Shown piece by piece: positions 6,967 through 14,598 of a stretch of DNA of 37,517 bases. Position numbers and translations under genes: made by a program. The notes beneath the pieces were generated by a model. That model worked only from the letters and a program-made list of their open reading frames with translations, was not told the DNA's origin and did no database searches. The DNA is from a virus. Where the stretch lies: the IMG/VR virus record IMGVR_UViG_3300030693_000022, positions 1-37,517 of that record; one strand, given 5' to 3'. Within the stretch, counting starts at the first letter, position 1; each line of letters opens with the position of its first letter.

Positions 6967-8376
6967 TCAAGCCTGCGTGCCGGCGTTGTAGCCTGGGACG
7001 AATGCCGACGAGTGCTCGATGCGAGCCAGGAAACCCTGGTTCAGGATGATCGTTCCGTAGAAGATCTTCCAGCTCACCACGCGCGTCTGGTTCAGCGGGT
7101 CGGACTTGTCCGCGCCGGTCAGGTAGTGGAACTCAGGGTTCTCCAGAAGAACCTGGCCGTAGGACTGGTTGCCGATGAACAGCGTCGGGAACACGTACAC
7201 GCCAGTGGCCGGCGCGGCGGGCGGCGTCTGAGCCGTGCCGATGCCGGTGATGACCACCGTCTGGTTGCCAGCGAGCTGCGTGGCTTGACCGGCCAGGGGG
7301 CCGATCGACGGGCCAGCGGACGACAGGCCCAGGTTGGACGGCGCCGACGAGGTGCCGATGTAGATCGAGAACACGTAGCCCGGCAGGTTGGGCAGCGTCA
7401 CCGAGATCGATCCCGTGGGGCCGGTCACCGAGATGTTGCCCGAGACCTGGTAGATCTGCTGCTCGACGCTGGTCTGAGCCGGCGCGCCGGTCACCTGGAT
7501 GTTATACGTGGTCGACGTGGCGAGGTTGCCGCCAGAGGCTGAGGCAACGCCCGTGATCAGCGCGTTGCCGACCCAGTAGGGCATCAGGTTGGTCTCGACG
7601 TAGCGCATGCCGCCCCACGAGCCCAACTCGTTGTTGTACAGGCGATCCTTGTCGCTGTACGACCAGGCCGTGGAGATCGTCGCGTTCTCGCGCATGTCTT
7701 GCGACGGCAGCGGGTGGATCAGCGCGATGTAGTGCTGCGTGACCGTGGGCGAGCGCGTCGGGCGGTGCTTGCCCGCCTCGATCATCATGTCCTCGCGCTC
7801 GTCGCCATTGAAGCGCGGAACGCCGTACGTGACCATCGAGCCCCACATGCGGTTGGACTCGTGCGGGCTCATGACGTCGGTGGCCAGCAGAGCGGCGCGG
7901 TTGGCGCGGCCGTTGGCGTAGTTGACCTGCGTTCCGGCCAGGAGCGTGTTGAGCGTGTTGCGCTCCAGCGTTTCCGGCAGTTGCAGGGAAACCAACTGGA
8001 TGGCCTGCTGGAACAGCGGGTGCTTGATCGTCAGGTTGGCGACGTCGGTGATGATGACGCGGTCGCCCCACTGCTGCGCGGTCGCCGTGACCTGCTTGAG
8101 GGTCATCGCCTCACCGATCGGGGCCACGCCTTCTTGCAGCGGCGCGAACGGCAGCGGCAGGCGCTCGTAGCGGCTGGCGGTGTAGGTGGTGCCGCGGTTG
8201 GTGTCGAGCTTGAGCGGCTTGCCGAACTGGTAGGCCACCAGCTGTCGGCGGGCCAGCGGCTCGACCTCCTCCTGGATGTAGGCCTCGACGTCGGACTGGA
8301 AGCCGGCCGCGGTGTTGGACACGCCGGGGAACAGGTAGGCCGCCAGGAAGGCGACGAGCAATTGCAGGCGAAGCAT
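6967..8376 (-). CDS. Major capsid protein, N4-gp56 family type
   Basis: The 469-residue protein matches the pattern of the N4-gp56 major capsid family: an N-terminal segment with LVAYQFGKPLKLDTNRGTTYTASRYERLPLPFAPLQEGVAPIGEAMTLKQVTATAQQWGDRVIITDVANLT, a central helix with NTLLAGTQVNYANG, and a C-terminal WKIFYGTIILNQGFLARIEHSSAF. It would form the HK97-fold shell. Between about residues 270 and 400 there is a Gly/Thr/Ser-rich beta region (IQVTGAPAQTSVEQQIYQVSGNISVTG...) that looks like an inserted surface domain. ATG at 8376 has GAGG seven bases upstream; the scaffold gene lies directly upstream. Confidence 0.85.
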   Translation of the reverse strand: MLRLQLLVAFLAAYLFPGVSNTAAGFQSDVEAYIQEEVEPLARRQLVAYQFGKPLKLDTNRGTTYTASRYERLPLPFAPLQEGVAPIGEAMTLKQVTATAQQWGDRVIITDVANLTIKHPLFQQAIQLVSLQLPETLERNTLNTLLAGTQVNYANGRANRAALLATDVMSPHESNRMWGSMVTYGVPRFNGDEREDMMIEAGKHRPTRSPTVTQHYIALIHPLPSQDMRENATISTAWSYSDKDRLYNNELGSWGGMRYVETNLMPYWVGNALITGVASASGGNLATSTTYNIQVTGAPAQTSVEQQIYQVSGNISVTGPTGSISVTLPNLPGYVFSIYIGTSSAPSNLGLSSAGPSIGPLAGQATQLAGNQTVVITGIGTAQTPPAAPATGVYVFPTLFIGNQSYGQVLLENPEFHYLTGADKSDPLNQTRVVSWKIFYGTIILNQGFLARIEHSSAFVPGYNAGTQA

Positions 8377-8384
8377 GGGAATCC

Positions 8385-9155
8385 TCAGATGATGGTGTCT
8401 TGGAGGCGCGCCGCTCGCTTCTCCCGATCGCTCATCCGGCCGCGCGCCGGCGTGTCCGAACGGGCGCCGGGCGACTTGCCGCGCGCAATGGTCTTGGTGC
8501 CCGTCGATGCCGCCGACTTGGCGGTGAACTTTCCTGCTACCACGTCCTCCCCGATCATCAATTGAAGGATCACCTCGCGCGAGGTGTTGATGCCGGCCGC
8601 ACGGGCCTTGGTCAACTTGTCCTCAACGCGGTCGGCGTACTTCTCGTAGATCGGGTTCTTGATCGACTTCTGCGTGTACGCCGCTTTGTCCGAGAGGTCT
8701 TCGGCGCGGGCAAGCGCCTGTTGACTCTGGGCTTGCGACTGACGCAGGGCACGATTGGACTGGATCTGCCATTTCTCCAGGTCGCTGGTATTCGCGTCCC
8801 GGAGCTTGGCCTCTTCCTCTGCAAACGTCGGGTCGGGTTGCCGGTTGCGCTGGGCGCGCTGGGCATCCAACTCGTCCTTGGCTTCCTTGGCCATCTTCTC
8901 GGCGTTCTTCGCGCGCTCGCGAAGCTCGACGATGGCACGCTGGCCACGGGTCATCTGGCGGGGAGCAGGCTCCTCTTCAGGCTCGGGATCACCTTCGGCC
9001 ACCTCTTCAGGGGCTTCCTCTTCAGGATCGGCCTCGAGGTCAGGCTCCTCTTCCGGCTCATCGCTTGCCCCTTCAGGGTCATCGATTGCCGGGCACAGGT
9101 AGGCCACGGCGCGGCCGAATAGGCGTTGCAGAAGACATTTCAGCAGGTCAGACAT
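8385..9155 (-). CDS. Capsid scaffolding protein
   Basis: A 256-residue protein directly upstream of the capsid gene, with the composition of phage scaffolds: a very acidic segment (about 28-66, rows of Glu/Pro), a long charged helical region (70-200), and a basic C-terminus (about 210-256, GKSPGARSDTPARGRMSDREKRAARLQ) that would bind the capsid protein. Scaffolds guide procapsid assembly and then leave. ATG at 9155 has GAGAG at good spacing; an ATG five codons upstream (9170) has no ribosome site. The role is inferred from composition, helicity and position. Confidence 0.82.
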   Translation of the reverse strand: MSDLLKCLLQRLFGRAVAYLCPAIDDPEGASDEPEEEPDLEADPEEEAPEEVAEGDPEPEEEPAPRQMTRGQRAIVELRERAKNAEKMAKEAKDELDAQRAQRNRQPDPTFAEEEAKLRDANTSDLEKWQIQSNRALRQSQAQSQQALARAEDLSDKAAYTQKSIKNPIYEKYADRVEDKLTKARAAGINTSREVILQLMIGEDVVAGKFTAKSAASTGTKTIARGKSPGARSDTPARGRMSDREKRAARLQDTII

Positions 9156-9224
9156 CGGTATCTCTCTCATCTGAGGATTACGTCCTCAAAGCGGTGTGCT
9201 CGGTTACGCCGAGCAGGCGGTGAA

Positions 9225-9674
9225 TCACAGGCCCCAAGAGCCGCAATTCTGGATCGTGATCGTGGTCGGGCTGGTGACGTTGAGCAGCAGCTTGCGCGTC
9301 GTCGCGGTGGCGCAGGTCATCGTTCCGGTCAGGGTCGTGCCGGAGTCGCCCGCGGTGATGGTTCCCGTCTGTCCGACCGAGTTGTTCAGGAAGTGGATCG
9401 GCTCCGAGTAGGTGCCGTCCAGGGGGATCGTACCGAGCGCTGCGATCATCGATGCCGTGGACGGCAGGTTGATCGTGAAGGCTCCGGACGCGCCGGAATT
9501 CAGGATCGTCATGCCGGCGAGAACCTGCGCAGCCGTCAGCGTGGTGGACGTGCCTGCGGTCGTGACTGCTGTCGTTGCCTCGGCATAGTTGTTGACGTTG
9601 CTTGCGAGACCGAACAGTCCAAACAGCGCCGTCATGTCGGCTGTCAAGCCGGGGGGGAATTTCCAGATTGCCAT
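9225..9674 (-). CDS. Small beta-rich head protein (possible decoration protein)
   Basis: The 149-residue product has a short helical start (MAIWKFPPGLTADMTALFGLFG) followed by Thr/Ser/Gly-rich beta strands (TTLTAAQVLAGMTILNSGASGAFTINLPSTASMIAAL, TGTITAGDSGTTLTGTMTCATATTRKLLLNVTSPTTITI). This composition and size are common for capsid decoration or stabilising proteins. ATG at 9674 has AAGGGG upstream. It lies between the scaffold gene and a related beta-rich gene. I cannot name a family; the head location is inferred. Confidence 0.65.
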   Translation of the reverse strand: MAIWKFPPGLTADMTALFGLFGLASNVNNYAEATTAVTTAGTSTTLTAAQVLAGMTILNSGASGAFTINLPSTASMIAALGTIPLDGTYSEPIHFLNNSVGQTGTITAGDSGTTLTGTMTCATATTRKLLLNVTSPTTITIQNCGSWGL

Positions 9675-9683
9675 GTCGGCCCC

Positions 9684-10490
9684 TTAGACTACGATCACGC
9701 CGGCCGCCATGCCGTACATGCCGGTCAGGGTGATAAGCGGCGCGTAGGTCAGCGGAACGACCGCGGGCGGGATCAGCGTGGCCGCCGTCGCCGTCCAGAC
9801 CGTGCCCGAGATCGGCAGGGCGACGACCACCGAGGTCGTGCCGGCGCTGTAGATCGGGTAGAAGCCAGCCGGCAGGGTACCGGCCGTCGTGCCGATGTAC
9901 AGCAAGCTGCCAACCGTGGTCGTGATCGCGTTGGTGCCGAGTGCCACCGTGTACAGGTTGGTCGTGCCGATCTGCGTGATGGAGGTGAACGTGGAGGCTG
10001 CGGTGAGCGCCTGCACCACCTGGGTATAGAGCTGCGTGATCTGGCCGCGGTAGAAGCGCTGGCCGCCCGTGGTCACGGTGGTAGTGCCGGACAGTGTGAC
10101 GCCGGTATTGGTGACGGTCGGCGCGGCGACGGTGGTACCGGTGTTGCCAGCGATCGTCAGAGGGAACGTCTGGCCGTTGTACGGCAGCGGAATCTGGTTG
10201 ACGATGTTGATCGCGTTGTCGAGAGTGACCGTCACGGCGCCGCCGTTGGTCAGCATCTGAGTCAGGCCGGCGATGTTGGTCAGCGTGATCGTCGCGGCGG
10301 CCGAGGTCGCGAAGTTGACCAAGCCGGCATTCGGCGATACCGCCAGAAGCACCGAATTCAGCAAGCCCAGGATGCCGACGTTGGGCTGCGCGCCGTTGAC
10401 GTCGATCGCCTGCTGGAGACTGTTCGCGCCAGGCGGCAGGCCGATGGCCATCGGAAAGAGGACATCGGCGAGGAATTTCGGCATGCGCAT
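9684..10490 (-). CDS. Beta-rich structural protein, unknown
   Basis: A 268-residue protein, low in charge and rich in Thr, Ala, Gly and Val. Its body consists of repeated beta-like segments (TITLTNIAGLTQMLTNGGAVTVTLDN, VTNTGVTLSGTTTVTTGGQRFYRGQITQLYTQVVQALTAAS, GTTSVVVALPISGTVWTATAATLIPP). It resembles head or tail surface proteins in composition only. ATG at 10490 has AGGAG six bases upstream; a second ATG two codons later is also possible. Its neighbours on both sides are small beta-rich proteins, so it is probably part of a set of virion surface proteins. Confidence 0.65.
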   Translation of the reverse strand: MRMPKFLADVLFPMAIGLPPGANSLQQAIDVNGAQPNVGILGLLNSVLLAVSPNAGLVNFATSAAATITLTNIAGLTQMLTNGGAVTVTLDNAINIVNQIPLPYNGQTFPLTIAGNTGTTVAAPTVTNTGVTLSGTTTVTTGGQRFYRGQITQLYTQVVQALTAASTFTSITQIGTTNLYTVALGTNAITTTVGSLLYIGTTAGTLPAGFYPIYSAGTTSVVVALPISGTVWTATAATLIPPAVVPLTYAPLITLTGMYGMAAGVIVV

Positions 10491-10536
10491 TTAAGTCTCC
10501 TAATGGTCGGAAGGGTAAGAGGGTTTGCTTGGCTAG

Positions 10537-10941
10537 TCAATCAGTCACGATGCCCTGGACGAAAATGTCGGCGGTCAAAGCGCCGGTATTTCCCGTCGTC
10601 AGAGACAGTATCGGCGTGGCCGATTCCTGCTTCTGGATGATATTGGCGAGCGTCGAAATGGACGCCAATCCAACTCCGGTGAGGCCACCCCAGGTTTGCG
10701 CCGCCGCGAGGATAGCGTCCCCGCCTTTGGTGGCTGCGGAATAGATTCCGCCCACGCACGCCACGCCGAACGCACCGGACTTGGTGATCCCGACGATATT
10801 GGTAACGACGTAGTTGGTGAAGTTTCCGACCTTGGTGAGCACCTGGTCGGTGGTCAACGTCATGTTGGCCGCGCGGATGATGAACAGCGTCTGCGTGACG
10901 TTGTTCGTTCCGACTTGAACCGATGGAGAGCGAGTCGCCAT
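10537..10941 (-). CDS. Structural-block protein, 134 residues, unknown
   Basis: The product begins MATRSPSVQVGTNNVTQTLFIIRAANMTLTTDQVLTKVGNFTNYVVTNIVG and ends in a Thr/Gly-rich segment (LTTGNTGALTADIFVQGIVTD). The middle (AFGVACVGGIYSAATKGGDAILAAAQTWGGL) is Ala/Gly-rich and could be a helix pair. The pattern is like phage head-decoration or fibre-attachment proteins, but no family is recognised. ATG at 10941 follows the upstream stop within one base (tgagATG), so translation is coupled. The open frame extends upstream to 11037 only as an overlap with the preceding gene. Confidence 0.65.
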   Translation of the reverse strand: MATRSPSVQVGTNNVTQTLFIIRAANMTLTTDQVLTKVGNFTNYVVTNIVGITKSGAFGVACVGGIYSAATKGGDAILAAAQTWGGLTGVGLASISTLANIIQKQESATPILSLTTGNTGALTADIFVQGIVTD

Positions 10942-10942
10942 C

Positions 10943-11290
10943 TCAGATCCCGAACCCGGTTTGGATGTAGACCGTCGCTGTGCTGCTGGCCGTGACGACC
11001 GTCCAGAATTGGCCCGGGGGAACTGTGAACGTTCCATCCTCTCCCGGCGCCATCAGGAGCACCTGCGTCGGAGTACCTGGCGTCGGGAAGACCGCATTGG
11101 TTGCGGCTTGGGCGGCGGTTGCTGCGAATACGACGGCGGCGGCCACTGCGCCAGAGTTGTAGATCTTCGCGACGATCTGGCTTCCCGAGAGCGGGCTCCC
11201 TGGCGTCAACTGGATTGCTGCGGGAGCAGCCGTCGCGCCGGCAATCGCAAAGGTCGGACTGATTGGCTGAAACGCACTGTCATTTTCCAT
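10943..11290 (-). CDS. Structural-block protein, 115 residues, unknown
   Basis: A small, uncharged, Ala/Thr/Val-rich protein with beta-strand pattern: FAIAGATAAPAAIQLTPGSPLSGSQIVAKIYNSGAVAAAVVFAA in the first half and DGTFTVPPGQFWTVVTASSTATVYIQTGFGI at the end. This fold-like pattern (short strands, a G-T-F-T-V-P-P-G-Q turn and a final V-Y-x-Q-T-G strand) is typical of small phage head proteins. ATG at 11290 has GAGG nearby and overlaps the end of the M48-type protease gene by 11 bases. Function not known. Confidence 0.65.
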   Translation of the reverse strand: MENDSAFQPISPTFAIAGATAAPAAIQLTPGSPLSGSQIVAKIYNSGAVAAAVVFAATAAQAATNAVFPTPGTPTQVLLMAPGEDGTFTVPPGQFWTVVTASSTATVYIQTGFGI

Positions 11291-11696
11291 GCACAGCCTC
11301 CTCGATTGACGGTGTGGTTAGCTTCAGGATGTGCATGATACGCTGCTCTGCTGTGGGATGAAGCGATCTGTCGCCTGGAAGGATCGGCCGCGGCGTGTAG
11401 ATATGTGGCGAATTGTGGGACGCGAGGTACAGCAGCAAGCCTTGCGCGTGGCCCTGACTCACTGCGAAAGCATCCGCCTCCAATTCATGCTGTCGACACA
11501 GCGCCGGCAAGTCCTTCCACCGCCTGGTGAACAACCAACCAACTCGCTTGAGCGCATGCCGGCCCCGGAGGTGCCCGCGCTCGTGAGCGATGACCGCATG
11601 GGCTTGCGAGGGTGGCAGATGCCGGAACCATCGCCCGGTAACGATGAAGGGGCCGATGCAGCGCGCGACCCAGGGGCGGTCGGTATGGAGGATCAT
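11280..11696 (-). CDS. M48-like zinc metalloprotease, minimal soluble form
   Basis: The 138-residue protein has the zinc site HERGH (H38, E39, H42), a downstream HELEADAFA (E71 as probable third ligand, D75) and HPTAEQRIMHIL near the end. These are the three conserved blocks of M48/M56-type peptidases (HExxH; E-x-E-A-D; S/L-HP...RI). The N-terminal part (FIVTGRWFRHLPPSQAHAVIAHERGH) also fits that family. It lacks the membrane segments of HtpX or Ste24 and is far shorter, so it is a bare catalytic core. It lies between the portal gene (ATGA overlap) and small head genes, so head maturation or injection processing is possible; that role is inferred. Confidence 0.85.
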   Translation of the reverse strand: MILHTDRPWVARCIGPFIVTGRWFRHLPPSQAHAVIAHERGHLRGRHALKRVGWLFTRRWKDLPALCRQHELEADAFAVSQGHAQGLLLYLASHNSPHIYTPRPILPGDRSLHPTAEQRIMHILKLTTPSIEEAVHGK

Positions 11697-13915
11697 CCGC
11701 GGCCTTCAGCGCCCGCGAGGCTATCCTGATGCACCATCCCCGGAGGCCCTTGCGTCCGAGGCTGTCCAGGCTGCGCACCGATACGCGGCGTCCCCGCGAC
11801 TCCCGGCTGTCCGCCACCCGGCACGCCTGGCTGACCCCCACCTTGCTGCTGCCCCATCATCTTTTGCTGCTGCTCCTGCAGCATCTTGACGTGCGCCGCG
11901 ATATGCCCGCGCAGGACGCCTGTGGGGTCGCCCGTCAGCTTGGCCGACTTGTTGTGCACCGAGATGTGCTCCTGGTGGTTGTCGCCGGCGTGGATCTCGA
12001 CCTGGATGCCGTTGTGCATCATGTCGTCCTCCTCCTCGGGCGGCACCGTGAACAGGTTGCGTTCGTCGATGAAGATCTTGGGAGCGAGCTCCGGCCCGAA
12101 TGTCTGTTCCACCATGAACTCGAGGATCGGAGTCAGATCCATGCGCCGACCATTCAGGAGCTGCGGCGGGATGCCGCGCATCACGTTCATTGCGGCGGTC
12201 ATCTGCTGGATCCGCTGCTGGCTCATTTGGTAGCTCGTGCCTGACCAGCGGAAGAACCAGGTCTGCCCGAACTGCTGAGGCTCGACCTTGTGCACCATCG
12301 CCTTGGCGCCGACGTCGCCCATGGTCACCACCGTGATGGCGTCGGTTCGGAACTGCTGATCGAGCTCAAAGATGCGCTCGACGACAGGGTTGAGCATCAT
12401 CTCTTCGTAGCGCTTGGCGTGGTCGGTGATGTTGATCTGCTGCTCTTGCTGCAGGTTGCCCACCATCTGGTTGTTCTTGCGGCCCTGGGGCATCTTGCCC
12501 ATCATGGCCTCGTTGACGTCCATGGACTCCCAGATCTGCGTCTTGATGCCCTGACAGAGCTGCATCGAGTCCTTCCACAGCGCGGGGAACTGGGCGAACT
12601 TGGTGCTTTTTGGGTCAGTGAGCCAGATCGCGGCCAGGCCCATCACCATCGACTGGTACTGCGGGCTCTTGAGCGGATCCGTCATCACGATGGGCAGCAG
12701 CGCGTACTGCGCCGAGTCCATGCCCATGTTCCAGTAGTCGTTCAGGTTCCACTGCAGGAACTTGACCGGCTCCACCTTGCTGATGCCAAAAAAAGACCCG
12801 GTGATGTTCTCGACCGGGGCTGAAATTGTCGGTCTGCGTCCCGACCACCAAGGGGATTTGATGATGCCGGCGATCATGTTCTCGCCGTAGTAGTACACGA
12901 GGGCGGGCTCTTTCTTGCCGTCCTCCTCGAATTTCAGATTCGTTGCCACCTCGTAGACCAGGCAGTACTTGTAGCTGCCCTGCGTCTTGACGCCCGCGTC
13001 TGCTGACCGCTTCTTGGCCGGCACCTTCTGATCCCTGGCGCCGTCCGGCCCGCTCTCGAACAGGTCGTCCACGTCGATATCGATGAACACCCCTTCGTCC
13101 ACGAGCTGCTGCACCTTGTCCTTGGACATGCGCAGCTTGATGGCTGAGGCGATCGAGTCCTCAATGCAGTCGCAGGTCGGCGGGTACACCGCCAGATCCT
13201 CCGCGGCGAAGGGCACGATGTCCGGACCTTCCTCGATGATGTCCTTGGTCTCGATCTCCTGCTCGGTATCGTCCTCGTCCTCGATCTCTGCGCCCAGCTC
13301 CACGTTCTCCTTGATCTTGGGCTTGTCCACGATCTCGGTCACGCGCCGGTAGGTCTTCTTCCAATCAACATATAGCCCCCACTGGCCGGCGACGTCGCCC
13401 GCAATGAGGTCGGCCCGGACGTGGTTCTTCAGGCCAGACTTGCGGATGTAGTGCTCGATCAGCGACGTCACCTCTTGCGGCGACTCTCCCGTGGGGCCGA
13501 CCGCATCGACGTGCTTGAAGTTGATCGGGAACAGCTGCGCCAGGGTGCGCTTGACGCGCGCATTGATCGAGTCACGTACCGCGGGGATGTAGCACTGCGA
13601 ATTGCCCTGGTATGTGGCGTTCTCGTCGGGCTGTGCGTTGTAGATGTTCCACGCCTCTTCTATATTGTCCGAGCGAGTCTGCTGGTTGTCGTAGCACTTC
13701 TGGATCTTGGCGTAGAGCTTGTCGGCCGCCTCGTAGGCCGGCGACTCGGGTTTGTCCGCCCAATTCTCCACCTTGGCATCATCCTCGTCTCCCGACGCTT
13801 CTGCCTTCTTCTGCGCGGCGACACCCGCGGCGTTCAGGGTTCCGGGCGTGTCGTCATCGCCCTTCTTCCCCTTCTTCTTTGCTCCGGACGTCTCGCCCTT
13901 CTTGCCAATGGCCAC
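11693..13915 (-). CDS. Portal protein (head-tail connector ring)
   Basis: A protein of about 740 residues, the length range of P22/podovirus portals. It begins with a Lys/Gly/Asp-rich low-complexity stretch, then YEAADKLYAKIQKCYDNQQTRSDNIEEAWNIYNAQPDENATYQGNSQCYIPAVRDSINARVKRTLAQLFP, a typical portal wing start, continues with ENITGSFFGISKVEPVKFLQWNLNDYWNMGMDSAQ, and ends in a Gln/Gly/Pro-rich barrel tail. The ring is the DNA entry channel and docks the terminase. The start is probably GTG at 13915, one base after the upstream TGA; an in-frame TTG lies 7 codons further up (13936). The order terminase-portal-scaffold-capsid supports the call. Confidence 0.82.
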   Translation of the reverse strand: MAIGKKGETSGAKKKGKKGDDDTPGTLNAAGVAAQKKAEASGDEDDAKVENWADKPESPAYEAADKLYAKIQKCYDNQQTRSDNIEEAWNIYNAQPDENATYQGNSQCYIPAVRDSINARVKRTLAQLFPINFKHVDAVGPTGESPQEVTSLIEHYIRKSGLKNHVRADLIAGDVAGQWGLYVDWKKTYRRVTEIVDKPKIKENVELGAEIEDEDDTEQEIETKDIIEEGPDIVPFAAEDLAVYPPTCDCIEDSIASAIKLRMSKDKVQQLVDEGVFIDIDVDDLFESGPDGARDQKVPAKKRSADAGVKTQGSYKYCLVYEVATNLKFEEDGKKEPALVYYYGENMIAGIIKSPWWSGRRPTISAPVENITGSFFGISKVEPVKFLQWNLNDYWNMGMDSAQYALLPIVMTDPLKSPQYQSMVMGLAAIWLTDPKSTKFAQFPALWKDSMQLCQGIKTQIWESMDVNEAMMGKMPQGRKNNQMVGNLQQEQQINITDHAKRYEEMMLNPVVERIFELDQQFRTDAITVVTMGDVGAKAMVHKVEPQQFGQTWFFRWSGTSYQMSQQRIQQMTAAMNVMRGIPPQLLNGRRMDLTPILEFMVEQTFGPELAPKIFIDERNLFTVPPEEEDDMMHNGIQVEIHAGDNHQEHISVHNKSAKLTGDPTGVLRGHIAAHVKMLQEQQQKMMGQQQGGGQPGVPGGGQPGVAGTPRIGAQPGQPRTQGPPGMVHQDSLAGAEGRG

Positions 13916-13916
13916 G

Positions 13917-14093
13917 TCAGATCCGCTTGCCTTCAAGCCGCTTGGCCGGCGTGCCGCGCGTGATGCGCCCCGGCTTGTCGTCGGCCTTGCCCGCCTTCTT
14001 GTTGCCGGCCATCGGGTTTTTGCCGAACAGCTTGCCCGGCTCGACGACTTGGCGGCTCACGCCTGGGGCTTGCTTGGTCTTCATGGCGTGCAT
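13917..14093 (-). CDS. Small basic protein, 58 residues
   Basis: An open frame from ATG 14093 to TGA 13917-13919, ending one base before the portal start. The product (MHAMKTKQAPGVSRQVVEPGKLFGKNPMAGNKK... AKRLEGKRI) is strongly basic (about a quarter Lys/Arg), has no hydrophobic segment and is probably unfolded. GGAG lies 3 bases before the first ATG; ATG at 14084 is an alternative with better spacing. It belongs to a run of tiny genes between terminase and portal. Function unknown; a DNA- or RNA-binding role is only a guess from charge. Confidence 0.6.
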   Translation of the reverse strand: MHAMKTKQAPGVSRQVVEPGKLFGKNPMAGNKKAGKADDKPGRITRGTPAKRLEGKRI

Positions 14094-14214
14094 TGCTCCG
14101 AATGGGTTAGTCCCGGTTGCCCGCCGGGGTGACTCGCTGCAATGGAGGAGAGCAGGGTCACGGCTTACAGCGCGGCGCCTCTGGCGGTGAGCCAGGGCGG
14201 CCGGCGCCTCGCTG

Positions 14215-14427
14215 TCACTTGCCGCCGGTGGCCTTGGTCGTGCTGTTGCCTGTCATCTCGCGCGAGAGGTTGGGACGACCGTAGATCATCTCGCGCATCG
14301 GGCCGCCGGTCAGCTTGTCGGGGACGTTGGAGGGCGAGCCTTGCGCGCCGCCTTGTTGCTGGCTCTTGGCGAAGGCCACCGGGTTCTGGCTCGGCGACTT
14401 CTTGCCGTGACTTTTGGAAATCGACAT
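14215..14427 (-). CDS. Small basic protein, 70 residues
   Basis: The 70-residue product (MSISKSHGKKSPSQNPVAFAKSQQQGGAQGSPSNVPDKLTGGPMREMIYGRPNLSREMTGNSTTKATGGK) is Ser/Gly/Lys/Gln-rich, polar and probably disordered. Its gene is clearly translated: AGGAG lies five bases before ATG 14427 (ctaaggagcaaaa), and the preceding HNH gene stops just there. The downstream 121 bases to the next start contain no gene I can support. Function unknown. Confidence 0.68.
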   Translation of the reverse strand: MSISKSHGKKSPSQNPVAFAKSQQQGGAQGSPSNVPDKLTGGPMREMIYGRPNLSREMTGNSTTKATGGK

Positions 14428-14436
14428 TTTTGCTCC

Positions 14437-14598
14437 TTAGGGCATGTCCGGCCAAGATCGATTGCCCTTCTCGATGTTGGCCTTTGCATCAAGAATTTGG
14501 AGATTGTGCTCTACATGGAGCCCGCAGACAAGCTGGCTAACGAGTGGGACGATGTGATCTACGTGGTGAGGCTTGAAGCACTTTCTGCACTTCTTCAT
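14437..14598 (-). CDS. Mini HNH endonuclease, 53 residues, next to terminase
   Basis: From ATG 14598, which overlaps the terminase stop (ATGA) with GAGG upstream, the frame encodes [19 protein letters not shown], then [13 protein letters not shown] and NIEKGN. This is the HNH core: a Cys pair, [10 protein letters not shown] in HNLQ and N..KGN. HNH proteins next to terminase genes assist cleavage or packaging in several phages (for example HK97 gp74). The protein is only 53 residues, about half the usual family length. The same frame is open for another 43 codons upstream, antecedent to the overlap and within the terminase gene, where it would add a second CxxC pair; which start is used is uncertain. 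Confidence 0.72.
   Translation of the reverse strand: MKKCRKCFKPHHVDHIVPLVSQLVCGLHVEHNLQILDAKANIEKGNRSWPDMP

Noticed and set aside
9126-10640. A 504-residue plus-strand open frame over the head genes
   Set aside because: It is antisense to four minus-strand genes with good ribosome sites and its composition (Arg/Gly/Asp-rich, no domains) is that of a GC-driven shadow.
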